Shown piece by piece: positions 1-7,861 of a stretch of DNA of 38,123 nt. The stretch is from Verrucomicrobiia bacterium (lineage in GTDB: Bacteria; Verrucomicrobiota; Verrucomicrobiia; JABWAM01): positions 1-38,123 of the forward strand of contig JAQUAF010000055.1 of the NCBI GenBank assembly GCA_028687435.1. Direction: 5' to 3'. How positions within the stretch are numbered: position 1 is the stretch's first letter; each line of letters starts with the position of its first letter. The notes under the pieces were generated by a model that worked only from the letters and a program-made list of their open reading frames with translations, had not been told where the DNA came from and made no database searches. Both the position numbers and the translations under genes were made by a program.

Positions 1-127
1 GGAGGCACCCTCCCCGCATAGGGGAGCGTTTTGCCTCTCAATCAAGTCTGGCGCGATGGCTGGACCCACCGTCGTGCCGGATTTTGGCCGGACGAACCCG
101 AAAAATCCCTAATTCGGAACCGCTGGG

Positions 128-435
128 GAATTTCGACAGGGCAGACGCATTAAAATCAGACCGTGCTTCCGTCATGACGGGATTTTGTCAGACGGGCGCA
201 AAGCCGACTGGATTCCCGCTTTCGCGGGAATGACGAGGGGAAAGGGGAATGACGAAGAAAAAAGGAATAAGGGGAAAATGGGATGAGAAGGTGAAATGGA
301 AATGAAAAATTGGAATGATGGAGATGATGGGCATCACCCTCTCCCGTCATTCCCGCGAAAGCGGGAATCCAGAGGGGCAAATAAAAGCCATTCACCATTC
401 TCGATTTTTTAATGCGTTTGTCCTGGAAATTTCGA
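128..435. repeat. Inverted-repeat region downstream of the rSAM operon
   Basis: A gene-free stretch (1-462). Positions 208-235 and 345-372 are exact 28-nt inverted copies of one another, and each copy is itself a hairpin (CCCGC-TTTC-GCGGG). Around them a weaker pair of inverted sequences is seen: 128-155 contains GCAGACGCATTAAAA and 405-425 contains TTTTAATGCG in the opposite sense. The short hairpin unit is of the REP-like kind found scattered in many bacterial genomes. It lies 3' of the operon that ends at 463 and could fold into a large stem acting as a transcription barrier. No gene is supported in 1-462. Confidence 0.6.
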
Positions 436-462
436 CAGGGGAAAAAGCGGAAGCCCTCAAAT

Positions 463-1434
463 TCAGCTTTTCGCCGTGCCGATCAGGAGCCGGGCCTGAT
501 CCATCGCGTAGGTGAAGATCGACTCGATGACCCGATCCTTGGTGTGGTAGCCGGAGCCTCCCGCCGTGTTCTGGCGGATGACGATGATGCCCACGTCTTT
601 CTCGCGTTTGCTTTCCAGGATGATCTGCGGAGGGGTGGCTTGCAGCCGGTCTTCGCGCAAACCGCCGAATTCGCCGCGCGCCACGAGAACGCAGTAGAAG
701 TAGGGATAGCTGGATCCCTGCACCTCGTTGATGGTGACTTGCGCCTGGAGTCCCAGGAACGACGGCGGAGCATTGTGGAAATGGATAACGGCTTTGATGT
801 CCGCCGGCACTTCGCCTTCCTGATCCCTGGCTTTGATCGTCTGGATTTGAAACTGGAATTCCTCGCCTTCCTGGGGGGCGAGGTTCAGAAGGTCGTTGAT
901 TCGAAGCAGGATATTGGTTTTGACGATGAGCCGGTCGTTTTTGAGAATGGATCGAATTCCCGTGATCCAAAATGGCAGAAGCATGACCATTCCATTGAAA
1001 AAGAGCGCGCAGGTCAGAGTCGGGAACATCTTGGAGAGCGCGCCGCAGAGGAGAAGGAAAAACACCGAGGCAAAGATCAGGACGGCGCAGCCCTGTCCGC
1101 AAGTGACGTCGATCGCGCTTTGATCCCATTGCCGCTGTTGTTTGTTGATTTCCAGAATTCGCTCCGCCTCCTTGCGGGTGACGGTTTTCCATTCGACATC
1201 CTCCCGCAGGGTGTCCTGTGGTTTGTTTTGGTATCCCTTGACGAGCAGCAGCAGGATTCCCGCGCCAACGCCGGGGAGGCCCCACCCCCAGTGGTCTGTC
1301 CCGAGGAGGGCGAGTTGCCACAGCAATCCCGCCGCCAGGAGACTGAAGGCGATGACAATCCGCCGGCGGTAGGGCAGGGACTTGGCCGCATAGAAGTGGA
1401 TTTCGTGACTTCGCTCAGGAGGCGGCAGCAACAT
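463..1434 (-). CDS. Four-TM membrane protein, last gene of the rSAM operon
   Basis: Family not recognised; about 323 aa. Hydrophobic segments at about residues 26-44, 49-66, 116-133 and 141-160 predict four membrane helices. A soluble C-terminal half (about 165-323) is rich in beta-type sequence (ILLRINDLLNL, FQFQIQTI, AQVTINEV). The gene overlaps the 3' end of the radical SAM gene (stop at 1415-1417). I chose the ATG at 1434 because GGAG lies 6 nt upstream; an in-frame ATG at 1446 would add four residues but has no well-placed ribosome binding site. The overlap and shared strand put it in the operon, so it may anchor, export or receive the modified product. Inference only. Confidence 0.75.
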   Translation of the reverse strand: MLLPPPERSHEIHFYAAKSLPYRRRIVIAFSLLAAGLLWQLALLGTDHWGWGLPGVGAGILLLLVKGYQNKPQDTLREDVEWKTVTRKEAERILEINKQQRQWDQSAIDVTCGQGCAVLIFASVFFLLLCGALSKMFPTLTCALFFNGMVMLLPFWITGIRSILKNDRLIVKTNILLRINDLLNLAPQEGEEFQFQIQTIKARDQEGEVPADIKAVIHFHNAPPSFLGLQAQVTINEVQGSSYPYFYCVLVARGEFGGLREDRLQATPPQIILESKREKDVGIIVIRQNTAGGSGYHTKDRVIESIFTYAMDQARLLIGTAKS

Positions 1435-2752
1435 ACGGTTCTCCATGTTGGTTCAATTCCCCAAAGCCGAAGTGCCGCCAGTACAGGGGGCATGCGCCCT
1501 GGCAGAGGGCGAAGTCCGGGCATTTGCGGCAAAGCGGCATTGCGAATTCCTTTTGGCGAAGCGCCCGGGCCCGCGCGGATTCCCAGACGTTGCGAAAGCC
1601 TTCCTTCAGCACGTTTCCGACCGGCTCCATCCAGCTTGAACAGGGCAGGACGTGGCCTGTGGGCGAGATGCTCAGCAAACCGTCGCAGGCTGCGCAGCCC
1701 TTGTTGCCCAGACGGTGTTGAACCGGATTGAAAATGCAGACGGGGATGGGGGAATACCACATGAATTCCACGCCCTGCCGGGCGGATTCCTCCTGGATCT
1801 GCCGGATCAATTCCGGCATTTCGCTGTAATTCAAATTCAAGTCCATTCCGTTTTCCGGCTGGCGTCCGTTCGGAATGATCAGGTTCATGGAAAAGCGCTC
1901 CAACCCCAGTTCCCGGACAAAGGCCGGCATCTGCGCGACTGTGGCGCGGTTCATGCGGTTGATTGTGGTGTTGGTGTGAACGATCACCCCTTTGGCGCGG
2001 AAGGCTCGGATGGCGGCGAGCGTCTTTCGATGGCTGCCGGGAACCTGGGTGAGCCGGTCGTGGACGTCCTCTTCCGGCGATTCGAGGCTGACCTGGGCGC
2101 TGTGCAGTCCGGCGGTTTTCAGGGCGCCGGCCACCGCCTCGTCCGCCAGGACGCCGTTCGTGATGAGGTTGACCCGCAGCCCGGCTTCGTGGCGGGAGAA
2201 ACGGATGAGTTCGGCCAGATCCTCGCGCAGCAAGGGTTCGCCGCCGGTGAAGCTTACGCCGGGCACTTCCGCCTCCTCGCGGATGATCCGCAGGATCCGG
2301 CGGATTTCCTCGGTGGATAATTCCCCGGTGTTTTCCGACTGCCGGCAGGAGCAATTGGCGTAGCAGAAGCGGCACTTCAGGTTGCAGCGGTAGGTCAGGG
2401 CCACCTCGCTCAGGACCGGCAGGGTGTTGAATCCGAGCGCGAAAGGACGCGTCACCACCGCTTTCGGCAGTTGCTGTTCGTTGAGGCAGCCCTGCAGGGT
2501 CTGCTTCAATCCGATGAAGAAATCGTAAAGATCCCGTTGCACCTCCGGAGTTCCCCCGAACGATTGCCAGATGTCCCGGATCGATTCGCCGCCAAACAGC
2601 CGTTTCAAAATCCGGATGCCGGAAGGATTCAGCTTGTGCGCCTCGTTGGGGACCTTGATGAGCAGACAATCGGTTTCCCGCACGAAGACGAAGTCCCGGA
2701 GCCGGGCCGCGTACTCGTCGATCCATTCGATGGGGTGGAGTTGGGTGTTCAA
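1415..2752 (-). CDS. Radical SAM/SPASM peptide maturase with PqqD-like N-terminal domain
   Basis: About 445 aa. Residues 123-130 hold the radical SAM motif CNLKCRFC (CX3CX2C), followed by a GGEPLL SAM-binding segment. The C-terminus has SPASM-type cysteine clusters (CAACDG, LPCSSW, CRKCPDFALCQGACP), as in enzymes that bind auxiliary Fe-S clusters and modify ribosomal peptides. Residues about 20-95 (DCLLIKVPNEAHKLNPSG... RLFGGESIRDI) resemble PqqD, the RiPP recognition element that binds a precursor. The start is a TTG at 2752 that overlaps the upstream stop as TTGA, with GGAGG 6 nt upstream. A longer reading from an ATG at 2875 is possible on paper, but its extra residues only read the 12-nt repeat of the neighbour in another frame. 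The likely substrate is the repeated HSAC tail encoded immediately upstream; this is inferred from family and context. Confidence 0.88.
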   Translation of the reverse strand: MNTQLHPIEWIDEYAARLRDFVFVRETDCLLIKVPNEAHKLNPSGIRILKRLFGGESIRDIWQSFGGTPEVQRDLYDFFIGLKQTLQGCLNEQQLPKAVVTRPFALGFNTLPVLSEVALTYRCNLKCRFCYANCSCRQSENTGELSTEEIRRILRIIREEAEVPGVSFTGGEPLLREDLAELIRFSRHEAGLRVNLITNGVLADEAVAGALKTAGLHSAQVSLESPEEDVHDRLTQVPGSHRKTLAAIRAFRAKGVIVHTNTTINRMNRATVAQMPAFVRELGLERFSMNLIIPNGRQPENGMDLNLNYSEMPELIRQIQEESARQGVEFMWYSPIPVCIFNPVQHRLGNKGCAACDGLLSISPTGHVLPCSSWMEPVGNVLKEGFRNVWESARARALRQKEFAMPLCRKCPDFALCQGACPLYWRHFGFGELNQHGEPYVAAAS

Positions 2753-4392
2753 TGGGCGCCTCCGCTGACGCAGGCCGAATGGCAGGCCGAGTGGCATGCG
2801 GAATGACAAGCCGAATGGCACGCGGAATGGCAGGCCGAGTGGCATGCGTCGTGACATGCGGAGTGATTGAAACATCCCTCGAAACAGCCGTTCGACGCCA
2901 GAAATTCGTCGTATTTCAACTGGGTGACCGGCTGGGAAAACTGGCTCTGGTAAACCGCGGGAGGATTGCGCCAGTAATAATAATCGTCGTAGTAGCGGTG
3001 ATAACCGCGCTGGCGGGCCTCCTCTTCCGGCTCCTCCTGCGGCGCAAGCACCCGGTCGATGAGCGGACGGTAGTGGGCCCGGGTGGCGTCAATATCGCAA
3101 TCCCATGACACGCGCTGCATGTTCTCGCAGATTTTTTGGAAGATCTGTTTCATCTCGAATTCGCCGAGCTGGCCGTCGTCCATCAGAAAACGCGTCAGCA
3201 TGGTCTCATAGGGGTCCGGCAGTTCCTGGGCGGGGTCGAGGACCTTTGCCGAGAAGGGATTTGTGCCGGTGACTTGCAGGACGCCAATGGATTCGAGATG
3301 GCTGACCATCAGGCTGAGCACGGTTCCGAACGGCACTTCGCAAAAGATGAAGGCTTCCACCATGTTGAGTTGGGCGATCTTGTCCGGCTTGCGGAAGGTG
3401 GACATTTCGATGCGGGGGGGGACCCAGTCGTTGCGAGCCCATTGAATGGCCGCCAGGCCGTCGCTCGCCGTCAGCATGGACCGGTGCTTTGAGGTGGCCA
3501 GGACGAATGCGATTCCCAGCAACAACGCCATTGCGCCTGCGCCGATCATGACCTGGGTTGATTTCGATGGTTTGTCCAGATTCATGAAGGAGCGCGCCGG
3601 GCCTGGCTTGGAAACCGGAGCGTGGCGGGCGGTTTGAGAAGGATCGGTTTTCCGCTGAATCAGCGGACGCGAAAGGGGATCCGTATCCGGAAAATGCTTC
3701 GCGTCGATGTACTGCTGGATCATGAAGTGATGGCGGGGCGGGATGTTGTCCTGGTGCAGGCGCACGGCAAGCCAGTTTTTGCCGTTAAACTCCTGGCCCA
3801 AATAGGAGATCAAATAGGCCTTGTTCATGAACGGTTCGGTTTTAAAGCCATATTGATCCATGTCGGCCATGGAAAGATCGCCGGACTTTGTCTCGATCGG
3901 ATAGTACACGCGGACCGTATAGTGATCGAGCGCCTCGTCCCATTGCACTGGCGCCCAGTGGAAACAGACGAGCCTGCCAGATTTGGAATCCGTCGAGACG
4001 AGGTGGCCGGAGGCGCGGAGATCCGCGGCATAGGAGAATTGGTAAATGGCCTGCCCGGCCGGCACGGCCTGGCCTCCGGCCGCGACGATGTCCCATTTGC
4101 GCCTTCCCATGGGTTTGATCTGGATGGGGAGGCTTCTTTGGTTGCCGGCATACCAGATTTTGGCGTTGCCGGTGTCAAAGATGGGGGTTTCCTCGGCGCC
4201 CTCGAAATAGAAACCATGCAGGTTGCCGTTGGATTGCAGGCAGACGTAATAGGTGACCGACGCTTTTCTGTCGGGCTGGAGCGAGACGTTTGCCTCCACC
4301 CATTTGAATACCGGCCCGGCCCGCAGGCTGGATGCGGCAAGGAGCAGCGGCGCAAGAAAGAAGAATCCTCCGCGAAGCGCCCGCGTCAACAT
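2749..4392 (-). CDS. Membrane protein with signal peptide and C-terminal (HSAC)8 tail; probable rSAM substrate
   Basis: 547 aa. A cleavable signal peptide is seen (hydrophobic FFFLAPLLLAASSLRA, residues 10-25), then an extracytoplasmic beta-rich domain (about 26-245), a Pro/Lys-rich linker and a membrane helix at about 279-300. A cytoplasmic domain (about 305-465) follows, then a Tyr-rich stretch (YHRYYDDYYYW) and a tail of CFEGC plus eight tetrapeptides (HSAC, HDAC, six HSAC, residues about 510-541) ending VSGGAH. The layout recalls DUF2207/TIGR04222-like membrane proteins that end in Cys-rich repeats beside radical SAM genes, and CXXX-repeat modification targets; I cannot confirm family membership. 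Start ATG at 4392 has AAGGA 7 nt upstream, 18 nt after the decarboxylase gene. By topology the tail would be on the cytoplasmic side, where the radical SAM enzyme acts. Confidence 0.82.
   Translation of the reverse strand: MLTRALRGGFFFLAPLLLAASSLRAGPVFKWVEANVSLQPDRKASVTYYVCLQSNGNLHGFYFEGAEETPIFDTGNAKIWYAGNQRSLPIQIKPMGRRKWDIVAAGGQAVPAGQAIYQFSYAADLRASGHLVSTDSKSGRLVCFHWAPVQWDEALDHYTVRVYYPIETKSGDLSMADMDQYGFKTEPFMNKAYLISYLGQEFNGKNWLAVRLHQDNIPPRHHFMIQQYIDAKHFPDTDPLSRPLIQRKTDPSQTARHAPVSKPGPARSFMNLDKPSKSTQVMIGAGAMALLLGIAFVLATSKHRSMLTASDGLAAIQWARNDWVPPRIEMSTFRKPDKIAQLNMVEAFIFCEVPFGTVLSLMVSHLESIGVLQVTGTNPFSAKVLDPAQELPDPYETMLTRFLMDDGQLGEFEMKQIFQKICENMQRVSWDCDIDATRAHYRPLIDRVLAPQEEPEEEARQRGYHRYYDDYYYWRNPPAVYQSQFSQPVTQLKYDEFLASNGCFEGCFNHSACHDACHSACHSACHSACHSACHSACHSACVSGGAH
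2770..2865 (-). repeat. Eight tandem 12-nt units encoding HSAC tetrapeptides
   Basis: Read on the minus strand, eight consecutive 12-nt units encode HSAC, HDAC and six HSAC. The units differ at synonymous positions (CAC/CAT, TCC/TCG, GCA/GCC/GCG/GCT, TGC/TGT) while the amino acids stay the same except for one S to D. That pattern points to selection on the peptide rather than a fresh DNA slippage product. Confidence 0.9.
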
Positions 4393-4410
4393 GGTCTCAT
4401 CCTTGTTTGA

Positions 4411-5703
4411 TTATTTCTTCGGACTCGGGTTCCCGGCTTTCAGATCGCGAATAAACTCGTCAATGATCCCGCGCGTCAAATGTTGCATGACGATGACATG
4501 AGCCAGATCGCCCCCGAGGCGGTCGTCATGATCGGGGGCGAGAATATACTTTTTCATGATCGCCTTGCTGGGGCGGCGGAAATACACGGTGTTCGAATAA
4601 TCGTCCTGCCATGCGCCGTAGCCGATGGCGTTCAACTGATCCTCCAGATATTGCGCGTTGACCAGAATGTCCCGGGCCTGTTTTTGAAAACCTTCCAAGC
4701 CGGTCTTCTTGATTTTCCACCAGAATTTGAGGGCGAAGAGCGAGTTTCGGGAACAGGTGATGGTGGGCACCGCCCCGTTCAAGTAGGGAACCTTGAACGG
4801 ATTGGTGTTCTTGAGCGTTTTCCTGGTTGTGATGAAAATTCCCATGGGCTCGTCGAACCCGAAAAATTTGTGGCCGCTGACGGCAATGGAGTCGAAATGA
4901 TGGACCCGGCGATTCACCAGATCCTTGTAATCGGTGAATGGCAGATAGCCGCCGAAAAGCGCGGCGTCCAAATGCCGGAAGATCGCAACCGGTTTTTTGT
5001 CGCGAAGGACTTTGTCGATGGCATTCTGGTCGTCGATGGCGCCCTTGAAGGTGGTTCCCATGGCGACGACCACCAGGGCCGGCTTGGAGGGATCCAGGGC
5101 TTTTTCAAATTCCGAGACGATCATCCGCCCGCGCTTGTCGGTCTTGATCAGCCGGATTTCAAGGTTCTGAAGATCCGCCACCCGTTTGATCGAATAATGC
5201 GCCTCTTCGGAAACGTAGCAAATGGGAAGCGTTTTGGTTTCGCCCAGGAGTTGTTTGACGCCGAAATACATCCCGTGCATGTTGCCGTCCGTGCCGCTGT
5301 GGGTCACGAAGCCCCAGGCTTCCTTTTCCGAAAAACCATAGAGGGGGGCGAAAAAGCGGATCACTTCGTTCTCGAACTCGTGCGTGTTGAGGGTCATGAT
5401 GGCCGGTTGTTGAGGGTCCCCCACATTGTTCATCGAAACCTCATAAAGTTTCGAATCGACATACCATTCGTAGAATTCGGCAAGGTCGGTGTTTTGATTG
5501 ACCGGATAACCGATGGCGCCTGTCCGGAGCTGGCGCATTTCCCTGGCGAAACGATCCAGCCGGTCTGCCGGCTTTTCTTCGGCGTTGGTTTGAAGAAGGG
5601 GAAGAAGGACAAAAGCCAGACTGAGGAAAAAGCAGGCTTTTGCAAAGGTTCCGTTTTTGGGGGGAGTGGACGTTGGTTGACCGCTGATCATGGGATGCGA
5701 CAT
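4411..5703 (-). CDS. Exported PLP-dependent group II (histidine-decarboxylase-like) decarboxylase
   Basis: 430 aa. Residues about 45-430 match the fold-type I PLP decarboxylase family that includes bacterial histidine decarboxylase: HSGTDGNMHGMY (about 135-146, cofactor phosphate region), EEAHYS with H169 (ring stacking), HLDAALFG with D246, and SGHKFFGFDEP with the Schiff-base lysine at K279. All expected catalytic residues are present. The N-terminus is unusual: a hydrophobic stretch ending LLQTNA|EE (about 22-41) looks like a cleavable signal peptide, so the enzyme may act outside the cytoplasm. ATG at 5703 has AAGGA 5 nt upstream. It is the first gene of the operon, 18 nt before the HSAC-tail protein. 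Substrate unknown; histidine is only the family's best-known one. Its role in the modification system is unclear. Confidence 0.85.
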   Translation of the reverse strand: MSHPMISGQPTSTPPKNGTFAKACFFLSLAFVLLPLLQTNAEEKPADRLDRFAREMRQLRTGAIGYPVNQNTDLAEFYEWYVDSKLYEVSMNNVGDPQQPAIMTLNTHEFENEVIRFFAPLYGFSEKEAWGFVTHSGTDGNMHGMYFGVKQLLGETKTLPICYVSEEAHYSIKRVADLQNLEIRLIKTDKRGRMIVSEFEKALDPSKPALVVVAMGTTFKGAIDDQNAIDKVLRDKKPVAIFRHLDAALFGGYLPFTDYKDLVNRRVHHFDSIAVSGHKFFGFDEPMGIFITTRKTLKNTNPFKVPYLNGAVPTITCSRNSLFALKFWWKIKKTGLEGFQKQARDILVNAQYLEDQLNAIGYGAWQDDYSNTVYFRRPSKAIMKKYILAPDHDDRLGGDLAHVIVMQHLTRGIIDEFIRDLKAGNPSPKK

Positions 5704-5758
5704 GGGATTCCTTTCGAATTTCGCTGTTTGCGATACTCCTGTTCAACTGCGGAAAGCG

Positions 5759-5786
5759 AGATTAACACACCCCCCATGGCGGTCAA
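5759..5786 (-). promoter_or_regulatory. Possible sigma-70-type promoter of the decarboxylase/rSAM operon
   Basis: On the minus strand TTGACC (5786-5781) is followed after 16 nt by TAATCT (5764-5759), 56 nt upstream of the decarboxylase start. The -35 match is good and the -10 match is poor. Read from sequence only. Confidence 0.3.
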
Positions 5787-6168
5787 GGGCATACGCAAAG
5801 AACAATAAGCACCGTCATCTTGTCGTTTGCCCCAAAATCATTGGCGAAGCGAAAAGTTCGAGTTTTGATGCGAAAGTGTTTTGGATGCGATTTTGAGCGG
5901 TCAAAGGGATGGAAAATGGTTTGGCATGTTGGGAGGGGAAGCGATAGGGTGTGAGATTGATGAGAGTGGAGAGGTTGATGTTTTTGAGTCTGTTGATTCT
6001 GGTGGGGTACAGCCGCCGGGACGGGGTTTTGGTTTTGCGGTGGAGGAGGTGTCGCGAGAAGGTTGTTCAAGAATCACCTCTCCCGACCATGGCGATGGAA
6101 CAATCCGGGAAACCAAGATCCATGGGACCCCGATGATCTGGTCTGGCGCATAACACTGGTTGGGTTGA
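5787..6168. other. Intergenic stretch without a recognisable gene
   Basis: Open frames exist on both strands but are low in complexity, overlap each other and resemble no family I know. It lies between the divergent decarboxylase operon and the lipoprotein gene and should hold the promoters of both. Confidence 0.5.
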
Positions 6169-6711
6169 ATGAATGCGTATAGAACACCAACGCTTGCGGT
6201 TGCGCTTTTGTTTGTAATCGCAGGGTGCCAGCATCCAGTCGTGAGGGAGTCCAATTGTGAGCCCATGCCTATAATCAAACTTTCTGGCGCCCATGCGCGA
6301 GTGGCGGCAAACAAATATGTGATGTTGAAGATGGATTACGGCTTGATCATCGACAATGGAGACAAGAAATATGGCGCGGATTACTACCTGTTTCTCCGGA
6401 ACGAAAGAAGAATCGTAAAGACCCGGAACGTTCGCGTTTTTTTAACAGAGATCGTGAAACTGCCCGATGGAAGCGAAATCGATGTCATCGGAAAATGCAC
6501 GGTCCCTTTCTACAATGAATATGGCGTCAAGATCGACAATGAATATGCTCGGGTCATGGATTTATTGAGGAGGAAGAATTGCCGTCTGATAGGATCCTTT
6601 GAGGAGGATAAACGGCATGCATCATTCTGTTATTGTGGAACCGGCTTCACGATTCTTGATAAATACGGATCCGGCCCGGCCAGTTCAACCAACGCCCACC
6701 CTTGTCGATAG
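6169..6711 (+). CDS. Predicted lipoprotein, function unknown
   Basis: 180 aa. The N-terminus is a lipoprotein signal peptide: charged start, hydrophobic LAVALLFV and the lipobox IAGC with the lipidated cysteine at residue 20. The mature part is mixed alpha/beta with no repeats or membrane segments. It contains KYGADYYLFLRNERR and a Cys pair near the end (FCYCGTGF). I do not recognise a family. The ATG at 6169 lacks a strong ribosome binding site. No same-strand partner lies close by; the next genes run on the other strand. Lipidation would need Lgt, which is encoded at 14757-15560. Confidence 0.65.
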   Translation: MNAYRTPTLAVALLFVIAGCQHPVVRESNCEPMPIIKLSGAHARVAANKYVMLKMDYGLIIDNGDKKYGADYYLFLRNERRIVKTRNVRVFLTEIVKLPDGSEIDVIGKCTVPFYNEYGVKIDNEYARVMDLLRRKNCRLIGSFEEDKRHASFCYCGTGFTILDKYGSGPASSTNAHPCR

Positions 6712-6824
6712 CGCGCAGATGGTTGTGATTGGCCTTTTCGCTTCTGGAGCCTCATCGGCCAGCAGTTAGGGGATTCCTGCGCAACTGCCATGCTCCCTTC
6801 TCAATGCCGCCTCCGACGACAATA

Positions 6825-7379
6825 TTAATGTGCATTTTTCGAGTGGTTCGTTTGAGGAGGGCAAATTGATGGCGCTGTGTCTTGGTGGCCATTTATATGG
6901 CAATTTTTAAATGCGAAGCAATTGTTTGTCGTCCATATGGCCTTCAATGTTCCGGAATGGCCTGCATACCGATAATCAACCATGCAATATCCCGAAGTCG
7001 GATTTTTCGGATCAATGGTATTCTCGCGACTGCTGAGGCTCCACCCTCCAGGCGACTTTCCATATTCCGACTTCAGATATTCTCTGGCCTGACGAATGGC
7101 GGTAAAGTCGTTTGGGCCCGATCCCAAGCCGAACCATACCACACAAAATATGGAGCCCCCGAGAAGCATGATGATCCCCATGCTTCTGAACATGCGTGGG
7201 GCCTCGTTTTCCGGGTAGAGCCATCGCATATCGGTAAGACCGAAGGTTCCATGGCTCCAGATTGCTTTTCCAAGCCGGCAAAAACCTAGGCCGATTTGTT
7301 GTGGGAATAAAATGAACAACAGTCCCATGAAAACGATGACCAACGGCAGAACTGTTTCGAACGCATCCATGATGATCAT
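6825..7379 (-). CDS. Small membrane protein, function unknown
   Basis: 184 aa. Two membrane helices are seen at about residues 8-28 and 67-87 (LPLVIVFMGLLFILF; GIIMLLGGSIFCVVWFGLG), with a soluble C-terminal region that includes SGYCMVDYRYAGHSGTLKAI. The family is not recognised. It starts 8 nt after the ACP-like gene and so belongs to the three-gene cluster 8271-6825; an ATG at 7370 is an alternative start. A shrunken, chimeric copy of this gene lies at 14386-14500: the 5' part and the YCMVDYR segment are joined after loss of the middle. This shows the sequence has been duplicated and broken up locally. Confidence 0.65.
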   Translation of the reverse strand: MIIMDAFETVLPLVIVFMGLLFILFPQQIGLGFCRLGKAIWSHGTFGLTDMRWLYPENEAPRMFRSMGIIMLLGGSIFCVVWFGLGSGPNDFTAIRQAREYLKSEYGKSPGGWSLSSRENTIDPKNPTSGYCMVDYRYAGHSGTLKAIWTTNNCFAFKNCHINGHQDTAPSICPPQTNHSKNAH

Positions 7380-7387
7380 GCCGCCTG

Positions 7388-7861
7388 TTAAGAATGGATC
7401 TTCTGGTTTATCAGTTCTGCGATTCGGAGGAGTGTTTTTGCCTCGGCAGCTTCAGTGTCGGAAAAACATACCCCGAACTCCTTTTCAAGGGCTTGGACTA
7501 TTTCCACGTCCGCCAAGGAATCGTAATTCCAAGGAAAATTCAATTCTTTTGAAAGATCATCTTCCGCAGAGATACGGGAAAAATCGGCCTTAAGGTGTTC
7601 CTGGAATATCCTGCGAATGCGGACCGGTATGTCCTTCGGAATCTGCCTTTTGGCGAAATAGCGTGTGAAGAACGATTCATCGTCAAGAGCGTTCCTTCCC
7701 TGAAATGCTTCCTCAAGGCGCCGTTCGAATTCCCGCTTGCCGATGAAGTGGGCATCAGGGAACCATTTGTAACGTCGGCCAAAATGGATGATCGCAACCG
7801 CTATCGGGAGTCCTGCGCCCAGCGCTGCCGCGAATGCCCAGAGAATGGCAGGGGCGTTCAT
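7388..7861 (-). CDS. Membrane-anchored protein with acyl-carrier-protein-like domain
   Basis: 157 aa. An N-terminal hydrophobic helix (about 4-26) is followed by a charged linker and a C-terminal domain (about 80-155) that looks like an acyl carrier protein: NYDSLADVEIVQALEKEFGV, with DSL at 114-116 and Ser115 in the position that carries 4'-phosphopantetheine, then helix IV-like RIAELINQKI. Free-standing ACPs are soluble, so the membrane anchor is unusual; DUF1493-type ACP-like proteins are a possible relative. I chose the ATG at 7861 because it overlaps the upstream stop as ATGA, with GGTGG nearby. A longer frame from 7963 would run back into the preceding gene. No fatty-acid or polyketide synthase gene lies in the window, so the cargo, if any, is unknown. 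Confidence 0.72.
   Translation of the reverse strand: MNAPAILWAFAAALGAGLPIAVAIIHFGRRYKWFPDAHFIGKREFERRLEEAFQGRNALDDESFFTRYFAKRQIPKDIPVRIRRIFQEHLKADFSRISAEDDLSKELNFPWNYDSLADVEIVQALEKEFGVCFSDTEAAEAKTLLRIAELINQKIHS

Noticed and set aside
2753..2875. N-terminal extension of the radical SAM protein (Arg/Pro/Leu-rich, MPLGLPF repeats)
   Set aside because: It is only the 12-nt repeat of the upstream gene read in another frame; TTG at 2752 with a good ribosome binding site is the better start.
5783..6070. 95-residue minus-strand frame upstream of the decarboxylase
   Set aside because: Low complexity (Pro/Gln/His-rich), no start signals, overlapped by other frames and no family resemblance.
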